A stretch of 30,201 nucleotides of DNA from WLMZ01 sp037139095 (GTDB lineage Bacteria > Actinomycetota > Acidimicrobiia > Acidimicrobiales > Ilumatobacteraceae), in NCBI GenBank assembly GCA_037139095.1, contig JBAXHD010000033.1, forward strand, positions 1 to 30,201, written 5' to 3'. Shown piece after piece: positions 6,703 to 14,079 of the stretch. Both the position numbers and the translations under genes were made by a program. Below the pieces are notes generated by a model, which searched no databases, was not told where the DNA came from, and worked only from the letters and a program-made list of their open reading frames with translations. Every line of letters starts with the position of its first letter. Position 1 is the stretch's first letter.

Positions 6703-7914
6703 GCGAAGCAGTGGATCTGCCAACGCCAGCGAGCGGTCGGCTAAGCGCATCACCCGACCAGCCGCGCCTGGAGTCTGGCCGTCGATCAAGTTGCCCATCA
6801 CCGCCAACGTGATGTCGGCGGTGGTCTGGGTGCCCACCGCGATGCGTAGTCCGGTACGCAAGATCCACGGATGGCCAATGAGGAAACTGAACCTGCGGCC
6901 GGTGCGCAAGAATGCATCGAAGCGCTCGCCTACCTGTTGGTCATAGGCCTGTGGTGCGGTAGAAGCGTCGGCGAGGAACAGGTCTGCCGCGAGCATGCCG
7001 CTCTCGAGTCCGTAGTCGATGCCTTCGCCGTTCATCGGATTCACGAAGCCGGCGGCGTCGCCAACAGCAACCCAGCCAAGACCATGTCGCCGAACGCTGC
7101 TCATCGGTAAGCGCCATGCCCGGGGCTTGTCGATGTACTCGCCGAGACCCCATGGCTCGCGAACAATCGCCGCGTACTGATCGAGCAAGGTGTTGAGATT
7201 GAGCTTCTTGAAACCCTGCATCGTGCTGAGCGCGCCAACACCGATGTTGACCGTGCCATCGCCCGCCGGAAACATCCAGCCGTAACCCGGCACCGGGGTT
7301 CCGTGCTCGTCGCGTAACGACAGGCACGCTTCAAGGTGACGCTCGGCATGACGTGGGGTGGTTGCGTAGGCGCGAATGGCGAGACCAAATGGTTCGTCGG
7401 GATCGCGCTCGGCCCCGAGCATCTTGGCCGCAGCACCCTGCGCACCTGCAGCGAGAATCGTGAATGGCGCAGTGAAGATTTCGGTGCCGCCGCCGGAACC
7501 AACCACACTGACGCCAACAACGCGGTCGCCGTCGAGCACCGGCAACGCTTCGCAATCGAAGCGAACCTCGGCACCAGCAGCAATAGCGGCGTCGATCAGA
7601 AACGTGTCGAAGCGCCGACGCGGCCACACTGCGCCGTGGTTCGGAAAGCGATCGGTGGTGGGCCACGCAAGTTCGCGGGTGGTCTTGCCAGCGATCATGC
7701 GTAGACCGTCGATGCGATGGGCATCGGTAATCGGCAAATCGAGATCGTTCAGCGCCGCAACTGCCCGGGGTGTGAGGCCATCGCCGCACACCTTGTCGCG
7801 ACCGTGCGGGCCCTTCTCGAACAGCAGCACCCGCACGCCAGCGCGAGCGGCGCGCAGTGCAGCCGCAGCTCCTGCTGGGCCTCCGCCGATGACGAGCAGG
7901 TCACGTTGATTCAC
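6682..7914 (-). CDS. Geranylgeranyl reductase-family FAD-dependent oxidoreductase (410 aa)
   Basis: A flavoprotein of the geranylgeranyl reductase family, which saturates isoprenoid double bonds in quinone side chains, lipids or pigments. The FAD-binding GxGxxG is at residues 10-15 (GGGPAG), with Glu33 ending beta-2. The family signature KVCGDGLTPR is at 41-50, YGWMFP at 211-216, and the second FAD motif VAVGDAAGFVNPMNGEGI at about 282-299. I chose the GTG at 7914, five codons before the first FAD strand; another GTG at 7938 is possible and neither has a convincing ribosome site. It lies 49 nt behind yjjW on the same strand and may be co-transcribed. In actinobacteria such proteins often act on menaquinone, but nothing here proves that substrate. 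Confidence 0.87.
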   Translation of the reverse strand: MNQRDLLVIGGGPAGAAAALRAARAGVRVLLFEKGPHGRDKVCGDGLTPRAVAALNDLDLPITDAHRIDGLRMIAGKTTRELAWPTTDRFPNHGAVWPRRRFDTFLIDAAIAAGAEVRFDCEALPVLDGDRVVGVSVVGSGGGTEIFTAPFTILAAGAQGAAAKMLGAERDPDEPFGLAIRAYATTPRHAERHLEACLSLRDEHGTPVPGYGWMFPAGDGTVNIGVGALSTMQGFKKLNLNTLLDQYAAIVREPWGLGEYIDKPRAWRLPMSSVRRHGLGWVAVGDAAGFVNPMNGEGIDYGLESGMLAADLFLADASTAPQAYDQQVGERFDAFLRTGRRFSFLIGHPWILRTGLRIAVGTQTTADITLAVMGNLIDGQTPGAAGRVMRLADRSLALADPLLRKTRARS

Positions 7915-7963
7915 TCCGCAAGCCTGCCACGGCCACACCGCGTTAGCTCAAACCTGCGCACTT

Positions 7964-8818
7964 TCAGATCGCGACGATTCGCGACATCCCAGCGTCGCGC
8001 ATGATCTGCGTATAGCTATCCATCGCATCAGGGTTGGGTTCGCGGACGACTCTGCCATTGGGTCGAACACCATGACAACGAAAGCCAATGAGCTTCAACC
8101 GCATGAGTGGATCTATGTCATGAAGCCAAGCGCCAGTGCGAGCAAGTGCATCGGGGGAGTCATTGACGCCGGGCAGCAACAGCAAACGCACCTCGGCAAG
8201 TTTGCCCATCGAGTACAGCAACTTGATGCTCGCCAGCACCTCATCGTTCGACTCACCTGTGATCGCCATATGCGTGTCTCGGTCAAGCGCTTTCAGGTCG
8301 ACCATGACTCCATCAATCAAGGGTTCAAGATCGAGCCACACGCTCTCGGGCGCTGCTCCATTCGAGTCGATAAATCTGGTGAGCCGGTTCAGTTTGTGAT
8401 CAGACTTCATTGCATCGAACAGCTCAGCCACGAAAGCCGGTTGCTGTGTGGCTTCGCCGCCAGAGAGCGTGATGCCAGACAGAAATGGTGCGGGCCCACG
8501 AATCTGATCGAGCACCTGCGGCACCGACAGAGAACGCGCCTTGGGAGTGGAGTCATGCGGACACCAACCAATGCAGCTGTCGCTGCCGACGCATGCCGCC
8601 GGGTCCCACACGACAGCCCCAATTGAGGTGAGGCTCAGCGCCCCCGAGTCGCACACTCCAACACATTCACCGCAGTTGTTGCACACATTGATGGTGTACG
8701 GGTTGTGACATGCAATGCAGTCAAAGTTGCATCCCTGCAGAAACACCACGCACCGATTGCCCGGTCCATCGACCGAGGAGAACCGCACGATGTCGCAAAC
8801 CAGCGCAGTGGTACTCAT
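7964..8818 (-). CDS. yjjW: YjjW-type glycyl radical enzyme activase (radical SAM, 284 aa)
   Basis: A radical-SAM enzyme that would install the glycyl radical on YjjI. The SAM cluster motif is Cys30-x3-Cys34-x2-Cys37 (QGCNFDCIACHNPY). It is followed by an inserted ferredoxin-like region with Cys46, Cys49, Cys52 and Cys56 and a second group at Cys76, Cys82 and Cys86, enough for one or two extra Fe-S clusters, as in other glycyl-radical activases. The SAM-binding GG motif is in ITLSGGEATQQP. The ATG overlaps the yjjI stop in an ATGA, indicating translational coupling. Pairing with the adjacent YjjI homologue is what separates this call from a generic pyruvate formate-lyase activase. The clusters are oxygen sensitive, so activity is expected under low oxygen. 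Confidence 0.92.
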   Translation of the reverse strand: MSTTALVCDIVRFSSVDGPGNRCVVFLQGCNFDCIACHNPYTINVCNNCGECVGVCDSGALSLTSIGAVVWDPAACVGSDSCIGWCPHDSTPKARSLSVPQVLDQIRGPAPFLSGITLSGGEATQQPAFVAELFDAMKSDHKLNRLTRFIDSNGAAPESVWLDLEPLIDGVMVDLKALDRDTHMAITGESNDEVLASIKLLYSMGKLAEVRLLLLPGVNDSPDALARTGAWLHDIDPLMRLKLIGFRCHGVRPNGRVVREPNPDAMDSYTQIMRDAGMSRIVAI

Positions 8819-10380
8819 ACCGGTGCACCAAACAGAGCGACAGGCGCTGATGCACGTTCGTGACTCACCATCCGCTTCGGCCGACGCCAGGTCACATGCG
8901 ACGCCACCTCGGTAGCAGCACCAAGCAGCGTGCTTGAGTGCCGCGCTCCATCGGAGATGTGAGCAAGGTCGCTCTTCCGTACGAGATAACCGGTGACGCG
9001 GATGAACTCGTTCGAGTCAAGGTTGAACGTGAAGTCACGCATCCCAACGCGGAAGGCTCCGCGGATGATGTCGACCACAGACTCGGGGTTGGCACGGGCA
9101 GTGCTATCGAGAGAAAACACATCACTCACGCCAGACTCAAAAAGGTAGTGATGAGGAGCTACTGCCTTGATGTGCTCGAACACACCGGGCTCTGATCCAA
9201 CCGCTATGCGGGTTCCCGCCGTTACTCCGATGTCGCTGTCGATACCCGACTGCGAGTGCAAGAACGCTCGACCAGCGTTGGCCTCGCAATACGGCAGTGG
9301 ACGGTTCGCCACCAACGCAGCAACTTCACCCGTGATGCGATACGACAGTTCGTTAGCAAGCTGATCGTTGCCATAGGTGCCACTGAGTCCTTGCATCAGC
9401 ATCAACTGATCCACCGCTTCTGCCAGGCCGAACACGCCAAACATCGCCGAGAACTTGTCGAGCGAGAGCAGACCCTCATCGATCAGCCACAGGTGACCGT
9501 AGAAGCGCGCATCCTCAACGAGATAACGGACGCGAGCCTCGATGAGTTCGCTCGCCAACTCGACATAGCGCACCAAGGCAACATCGAAAAACGTCTCGAC
9601 ATCGCCCGTGTGTTGTCGCACCAATTCGGCCAGGTTCAGCCGCACCAACGTGTGCGCGCCGCCCCCGATCGGCAACGAGTTGTAACAACTCACGACGCCG
9701 TAACGCTCACCTAAATCGCCGACCATCATTTCGTGATTCGCGAAATGTGGATGCCCACTTTCGAACACGGTTCGCACAGCATCGAGCAGTAGATCGTCGG
9801 GGGTGCGGTTGCGGTCAACCTTCAGCGTCACGTTGGGAACCACTTGCTTCAATTCGCGTTCCAACTGCAGCACAGCGCGAGCAAACACCGAGTCGTCGGG
9901 ACCGATGTTCACGTGCACAAACGCATCGGGCAGGATTCGATCGAGGGCCCGCCAAAACGGACGCAGCGCGCTCACAACATCGGCAACGGCCATGCCGTGT
10001 GTGAACGGCCCCAACACCTTGTCGAGATCGCCGAGGTACACCGGATACCCCGTGATCGATGGCACCTGGGTATACATCGCCATCAAGAACCACAGCGCTT
10101 CGTTGAGATCAGTGGGAGCATCAAGCTCGAGGTACTGCGAACCTTGCCGAATTGCGAGCTCGTAGTCGGGCAAGAGATATCGAGCGCGATACGGAGCGTG
10201 ACCCTCGAACATGTCGCAGATGATTCGCTTGTTCAGCGCTTCGGCACATTCGTCGCTCACCGCAGGTGCATCAAGTGCTTCCTCTGCGAGGTTGGCCAGC
10301 TTGGCCACGCGTTGGTGATAGGTGAGGCTGTGATCACCAATCAGCGAGCGACCCACCGACCGCAGTTCATGCATCTTCAT
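8815..10380 (-). CDS. yjjI: YjjI-type glycyl radical enzyme of unknown reaction (521 aa)
   Basis: This matches E. coli YjjI along its length as I recall it, and is of similar size (about 516 aa there). Shared stretches are ICDMFEGHAPYRARYLLPDY near residue 54, PDAFVHVNIGPDDS near 151, GVVSCYNSLPIGGG (228-241), SQSGIDSDIG near 376 and RVTGYLVRKSDL (461-472). By analogy with other glycyl radical enzymes, Gly464 in RVTGY stores the radical and Cys232 in SCYN becomes the thiyl radical. The reaction is not known for any YjjI to my knowledge. The frame extends back to 10428, but the ATG at 10380 has an AAGGAG site 9 nt upstream and fits the family length. First gene of a yjjI-yjjW pair; 106 nt separate it from the ATPase gene upstream. 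Confidence 0.93.
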   Translation of the reverse strand: MKMHELRSVGRSLIGDHSLTYHQRVAKLANLAEEALDAPAVSDECAEALNKRIICDMFEGHAPYRARYLLPDYELAIRQGSQYLELDAPTDLNEALWFLMAMYTQVPSITGYPVYLGDLDKVLGPFTHGMAVADVVSALRPFWRALDRILPDAFVHVNIGPDDSVFARAVLQLERELKQVVPNVTLKVDRNRTPDDLLLDAVRTVFESGHPHFANHEMMVGDLGERYGVVSCYNSLPIGGGAHTLVRLNLAELVRQHTGDVETFFDVALVRYVELASELIEARVRYLVEDARFYGHLWLIDEGLLSLDKFSAMFGVFGLAEAVDQLMLMQGLSGTYGNDQLANELSYRITGEVAALVANRPLPYCEANAGRAFLHSQSGIDSDIGVTAGTRIAVGSEPGVFEHIKAVAPHHYLFESGVSDVFSLDSTARANPESVVDIIRGAFRVGMRDFTFNLDSNEFIRVTGYLVRKSDLAHISDGARHSSTLLGAATEVASHVTWRRPKRMVSHERASAPVALFGAPV

Positions 10381-10486
10381 AGCTCTCCGCTCCTTGCGGC
10401 CAACCGCGCTTTCATACTTCCGCCTCAATCAGTGTGCTCTGAGGCCCAAGGAGCTGACAGGGTCAAAGGTCCTGAGATCGCTGTCT

Positions 10487-13009
10487 CTAATGCCCCTTCG
10501 GTGAGCCGCGCTTGAGGGGCTCAGACCAGATAGTGGTCGCAATGATCACCACGAGCAACACCACCCAACCCAATGCGGGAAAGGGTTTGGTCTGCAGCAG
10601 ATGCGCTACTGGATGCAGATACACGCTGGCCACCGTTGCCAGCGCAATCACGCCAAACGCGCCGACGAGTTGCTTTGTGGGGCGCAGACCCACGCTCCAA
10701 ATCGGTGCATGGGGTGCGCGTTCAACAACCAACAGCAGTGCTTGGCTCGCCAGCAACGCAGCGAAGCCAAACCCGCGCGCCTGCTCGGTAGACCAGCCTC
10801 GGGCAAGGGCTACTAAGTACAGCCCCAAGATGCCGCCGGCCAAGGCGATACCTACGGCGTAGGGCCGCCACAAGGCGGCAAAGCCGAGACCACTGCTCGC
10901 TGGCCGAGGTGGTCGAGTCATCACGTCATCCTCGGCGGCATCGGCTTGGAAGACCAAGGACACCACCGGATGGAGCAACAACTCAAGCAAGATCAGATGC
11001 ACTGGCAGCAACAACAGTGGTCGCCCGAGCAACGGCACGATCAGTGCCGTGAGCAACAACGGCGCATGGAACGCAATCAGGTAACCAAAGGCGTGCGCCA
11101 AGTTGTCATAGATGCGCCGACCGTTGCGCACCGCGTGCACGATGGTGGCGAAGTTGTCGTCGAGCAGCACGATGGTCGCTGCTTCTCGCGCTACCTCGGT
11201 GCCGCGCTTGCCCATCGCCACACCAATGTCAGCGGCCCTCAAGGCGGGAGCATCGTTGGTGCCATCACCGGTCATCGCAACCACTTCGCCCTGAGCGCGC
11301 AACTCGACAACAAGACGATGTTTGTGCTCGGGCCTCGTGCGTGCAAACACGTTTGCAGTTGCGGCCAACGCCTTGAACTCGGCATCGGTGGCAACGTCAA
11401 GTTGGTCGCCGGTGGCAATGAGATCGCCGTCGATTCCGTCGTGAGGAAGTTGCAGACCCTCGGCCACGGCATGCGCTGTGGCGGGATGATCACCCGTGAT
11501 CATGATCACCCGAATGCCAGCGGTTCGGCACTGCTCAAGCGCTTCGGCGACGCCTTCGCGAACAGGATCACTAAACGCAATGAGGCCCGCATAGGTAAGG
11601 CCCGACTCGTCGCGCTCACGATCGCCGCTCGGCCCATCGCTATCGCTGACCGATACAGCAATCACTCGCATTCCCTGATCGGCAAAGGTGTCGTGCGATT
11701 GCTGTGCGAGGCGCAGCACTTCACGATTCGCCGAACTGTCGGACAGCGTCGACACGTGGCGCATGATGCCTTCGATGGAGCCTTTGGCCACCACTCGATG
11801 CGTGCCGTCGGGTAGCCGCCACACGTGAGTGATGTATTTATCAACCGGATCAAACGGCCAATCGGCAACAAGCGCGGCCCTGTGCACCGACGATGCGGAG
11901 ATTCCGGCCTGCTCCGCGTAGTCCACAATCGCCCGATCCAGTGGGTCATACGGGTCGGGCTCACAGGCCAACACCGCATCGGTGAGGAATGTTGAGAGTT
12001 CAATGTCGTGAGTTGTCACCGCAGCACTGGTCAGCACAGCAGCCACGGCAAGGTGGCCTTGGGTCAGGGTCCCTGTCTTATCGGTGCAGATCACCGTTGT
12101 CGATCCGAGGGTCTCAACGCCAGGGAGCCGACGCACCAACGCATCGCCGCGAGCAAGCTCCCATGCACCCAACGCGAGGTACAGCGCGTACACCATTGAA
12201 AACTCTTCGGGTATCGCTGCGATGGCCAAGCTGACTCCTGCAATCACGGCCTGCCCGAAGCCACGGCCACGCAACAACTCAGCGGCCATCACCGAGGCAC
12301 ACACCACCGCTGCCACAATCGCCAGTACTCGCACTAAGCGGCCCAAGGCCCGTTGTAGCGGAGTGGCCGGCGAACGCACGCCCGCAACCAGCGTGCCGAT
12401 CTGGCCGTAACGGGTGTGCGCTCCTGTGGCAGTGACCCTGGCTAACGCGCGTCCGGCCAACACCGTTGTGCCAGCCCACGCGAGGTCCTCGTGATCGGTT
12501 CCTCCCACTGCCTTCACCGCTGGCAGTGACTCACCCGTCAACGTGGATTCATCCACCAAGAACTGGGTGAGATCGACCAGTTGCACGTCGGCCGCAATGA
12601 TGTCACCTTCGTGCAGCAGCATTACGTCGCCAACCACGATCTCTTCGGTCAGCACAGAAACAATCTGGCCATCACGAATCACCGAAGCCGTGGGGGCAAT
12701 GAGTTGCCGCAGCTTTTCAAGCGTTCGCTCACTCCTCGCTTCGAGCACCCAACCAACACCTGCAATCGGTATCAGCGCAACAAACACCACGATGGCATCG
12801 GTGGCATCACCGATGAACAGATACGTCGGTGCCGCAACAAGCAGCAACGCCACCATCGGGTCTGCCAACGGGCCGAACCAACGCTTCCACCAACTGCGCC
12901 GCGCCACAGCCACGAGGCGATTGGGGCCATCGGCGATGAGTCGTTGCTGTGCGTCAGCGGTGCTGAGCGCCCCAAGACCACTCGGAATGTGAAAGGCAAC
13001 GTCGTTCAT
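10487..13009 (-). CDS. P-type cation-transporting ATPase, P2-like (840 aa)
   Basis: A membrane cation pump with an N-terminal cation-ATPase domain. The actuator motif TGES is at 158-161, the phosphorylation site DKTGT at 310-314 (Asp310), the nucleotide-domain segment KGSIEG at 409-414, TGDH at 505-508 and MTGDGTNDAP at 579-588. Transmembrane pairs lie at about 51-90 and 228-280, with four to six more helices after residue 640. M4 reads IPEEF (266-270), where calcium pumps have PEGL. In M6 the usual acidic ligand is replaced: ELLLHPVVSLVF. The ion is therefore uncertain; Ca2+ or another divalent cation is only a family-level guess. No heavy-metal-binding domain or CPC motif is present, so it is not a P1B pump. 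The ATG at 13009 has no clear ribosome site. Confidence 0.92.
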   Translation of the reverse strand: MNDVAFHIPSGLGALSTADAQQRLIADGPNRLVAVARRSWWKRWFGPLADPMVALLLVAAPTYLFIGDATDAIVVFVALIPIAGVGWVLEARSERTLEKLRQLIAPTASVIRDGQIVSVLTEEIVVGDVMLLHEGDIIAADVQLVDLTQFLVDESTLTGESLPAVKAVGGTDHEDLAWAGTTVLAGRALARVTATGAHTRYGQIGTLVAGVRSPATPLQRALGRLVRVLAIVAAVVCASVMAAELLRGRGFGQAVIAGVSLAIAAIPEEFSMVYALYLALGAWELARGDALVRRLPGVETLGSTTVICTDKTGTLTQGHLAVAAVLTSAAVTTHDIELSTFLTDAVLACEPDPYDPLDRAIVDYAEQAGISASSVHRAALVADWPFDPVDKYITHVWRLPDGTHRVVAKGSIEGIMRHVSTLSDSSANREVLRLAQQSHDTFADQGMRVIAVSVSDSDGPSGDRERDESGLTYAGLIAFSDPVREGVAEALEQCRTAGIRVIMITGDHPATAHAVAEGLQLPHDGIDGDLIATGDQLDVATDAEFKALAATANVFARTRPEHKHRLVVELRAQGEVVAMTGDGTNDAPALRAADIGVAMGKRGTEVAREAATIVLLDDNFATIVHAVRNGRRIYDNLAHAFGYLIAFHAPLLLTALIVPLLGRPLLLLPVHLILLELLLHPVVSLVFQADAAEDDVMTRPPRPASSGLGFAALWRPYAVGIALAGGILGLYLVALARGWSTEQARGFGFAALLASQALLLVVERAPHAPIWSVGLRPTKQLVGAFGVIALATVASVYLHPVAHLLQTKPFPALGWVVLLVVIIATTIWSEPLKRGSPKGH

Positions 13010-13013
13010 GAAG

Positions 13014-13046
13014 CGTGTGAGCTCAACGAACTTCGTGTGCTCAACG
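13014..13046. repeat. Short imperfect direct repeat upstream of the ATPase start
   Basis: CGTGTG-AG-CTCAACG (13014-13028) and CGTGTG-CTCAACG (13034-13046) sit in the 60-nt gap before the minus-strand ATPase start. They could be a paired regulator site or chance. Confidence 0.35.
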
Positions 13047-13069
13047 CAAGAGTAACGATGAGCTTCACG

Positions 13070-13099
13070 AGCGAATAGGGCCGTTCGACCCTATTCGCT
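13070..13099 (-). terminator. Hairpin terminator of the ole operon
   Basis: Perfect 11-bp arms AGCGAATAGGG (13070-13080) and CCCTATTCGCT (13089-13099) enclose the 8-nt loop CCGTTCGA. The right arm contains the last two codons and the TAG stop of oleD. There is no U-tract downstream, so it may be a factor-dependent or intrinsic actinobacterial-type terminator. It separates oleD from the co-oriented ATPase gene. Confidence 0.7.
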
Positions 13100-14065
13100 G
13101 AACCATTCAGTGAGGCGTCGCAAACCCTCGTCGATGGTCACGGTTGGCACCCAGCCGAGATCGTCGCGGGCGGGCCGCGGATCGAACCAATGCGCCGTAC
13201 CCAACTGCTCGGCAAGAAACCGAGTAAGTGGCGGTTCGGTGGTTGCCCGACGCATGTTCCAGAGCCGCTCGATAACACCACCGGCAGCCATGGCTAACGG
13301 AAGCGGCACCGAACGTGGAGCGACGTCGATACCGGCTGCTCGGCAGATGCCAAGCACAAGTTCGCGAATCGGTCTGGGTTCTCCGTTAGCAATCACGTAG
13401 GCCCGGCCGTTACACGCTGCGCCCGGCACGGCCGCATCAAGCGCCGCCACCAGTGCGCTTGATGCGCAATCGATGTAGGTGGTGTCGATCAGCGCGGCAC
13501 CATTACCAACGAGCGCCAGACGACCAGCCCGTGCTCTATCGACTATGCGACCAACCAGTTGCGTATCGCCGGGCCCCCACACCAAATGCGGGCGGATGGT
13601 CACCACGGCGAGGTCATCGCTTGCGGCAGCGCGGGCAATGTTTTCTCCCACCGCTTTTGACTCTGCGTACCACGCACCTGATCGACCAGTGAACGGTTCG
13701 TCGGCTCGGGCTCCAACAATCGAGTGACCCGAGTGAGCCACCGAGGGCGTAGACACATGTACCAAACGGCCGACATGCGCAGAGGCTGCCGCCGCCACAA
13801 CTGATGCGGTGCCATCAACATTGATGCTGCGGAACTGCTCCCACGAACCAACAACTCCCACCTTCGCGGCAGCGTGAATGATTGCATCGCAACCGTTTGC
13901 CGCTCGCGCCACCAACGCCTCGTCGCGAACATCGCCAAGCACCTGAGCTGTATCGATCGGCGCTTGATGACGCTGCAAACACACCACGTCGTCGCCACGA
14001 GCGATCAACGCTTCTACAGTTCGGCGAGCCAGCAAGCTGCCGGCCCCGGTGACGAGAACCTTCAT
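13091..14065 (-). CDS. oleD: OleD, NADPH-dependent 2-alkyl-3-oxoacid reductase (324 aa)
   Basis: OleD reduces the beta-keto acid made by OleA to a 2-alkyl-3-hydroxy acid, the substrate of OleC. The protein is an extended SDR/epimerase-type enzyme with an N-terminal Rossmann motif TGAGSLLA (6-13; the third Gly of the usual motif is Ala), VHVSTPSV (102-109) with the catalytic Ser region, and Tyr133-x3-Lys137 in WYAESK. The segment TIRPHLVWGPGD is typical of the 3-beta-HSD/OleD branch. It follows oleBC by 14 nt with a GGTGA ribosome site and is the last gene of the oleA-oleBC-oleD operon. Context raises confidence; alone it could only be called an NAD-dependent epimerase/dehydratase. A strong hairpin overlaps its stop codon. 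Confidence 0.87.
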   Translation of the reverse strand: MKVLVTGAGSLLARRTVEALIARGDDVVCLQRHQAPIDTAQVLGDVRDEALVARAANGCDAIIHAAAKVGVVGSWEQFRSINVDGTASVVAAAASAHVGRLVHVSTPSVAHSGHSIVGARADEPFTGRSGAWYAESKAVGENIARAAASDDLAVVTIRPHLVWGPGDTQLVGRIVDRARAGRLALVGNGAALIDTTYIDCASSALVAALDAAVPGAACNGRAYVIANGEPRPIRELVLGICRAAGIDVAPRSVPLPLAMAAGGVIERLWNMRRATTEPPLTRFLAEQLGTAHWFDPRPARDDLGWVPTVTIDEGLRRLTEWFSE

Positions 14066-14079
14066 GTACTAGTCACCAA

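Noticed and set aside
10381..10486. Possible riboswitch or structured leader before yjjI
   Set aside because: Only an imperfect 8-of-10 pairing with a 20-nt loop is visible, and no known riboswitch core is recognised. A TTGAC-CCT-GTCAG stretch has the wrong spacing for an FNR site.
10946..11815. 289-codon open frame antisense to the P-type ATPase
   Set aside because: It lies wholly within a gene with all catalytic motifs intact. Its composition is that of a high-GC antisense shadow with no recognisable domain.
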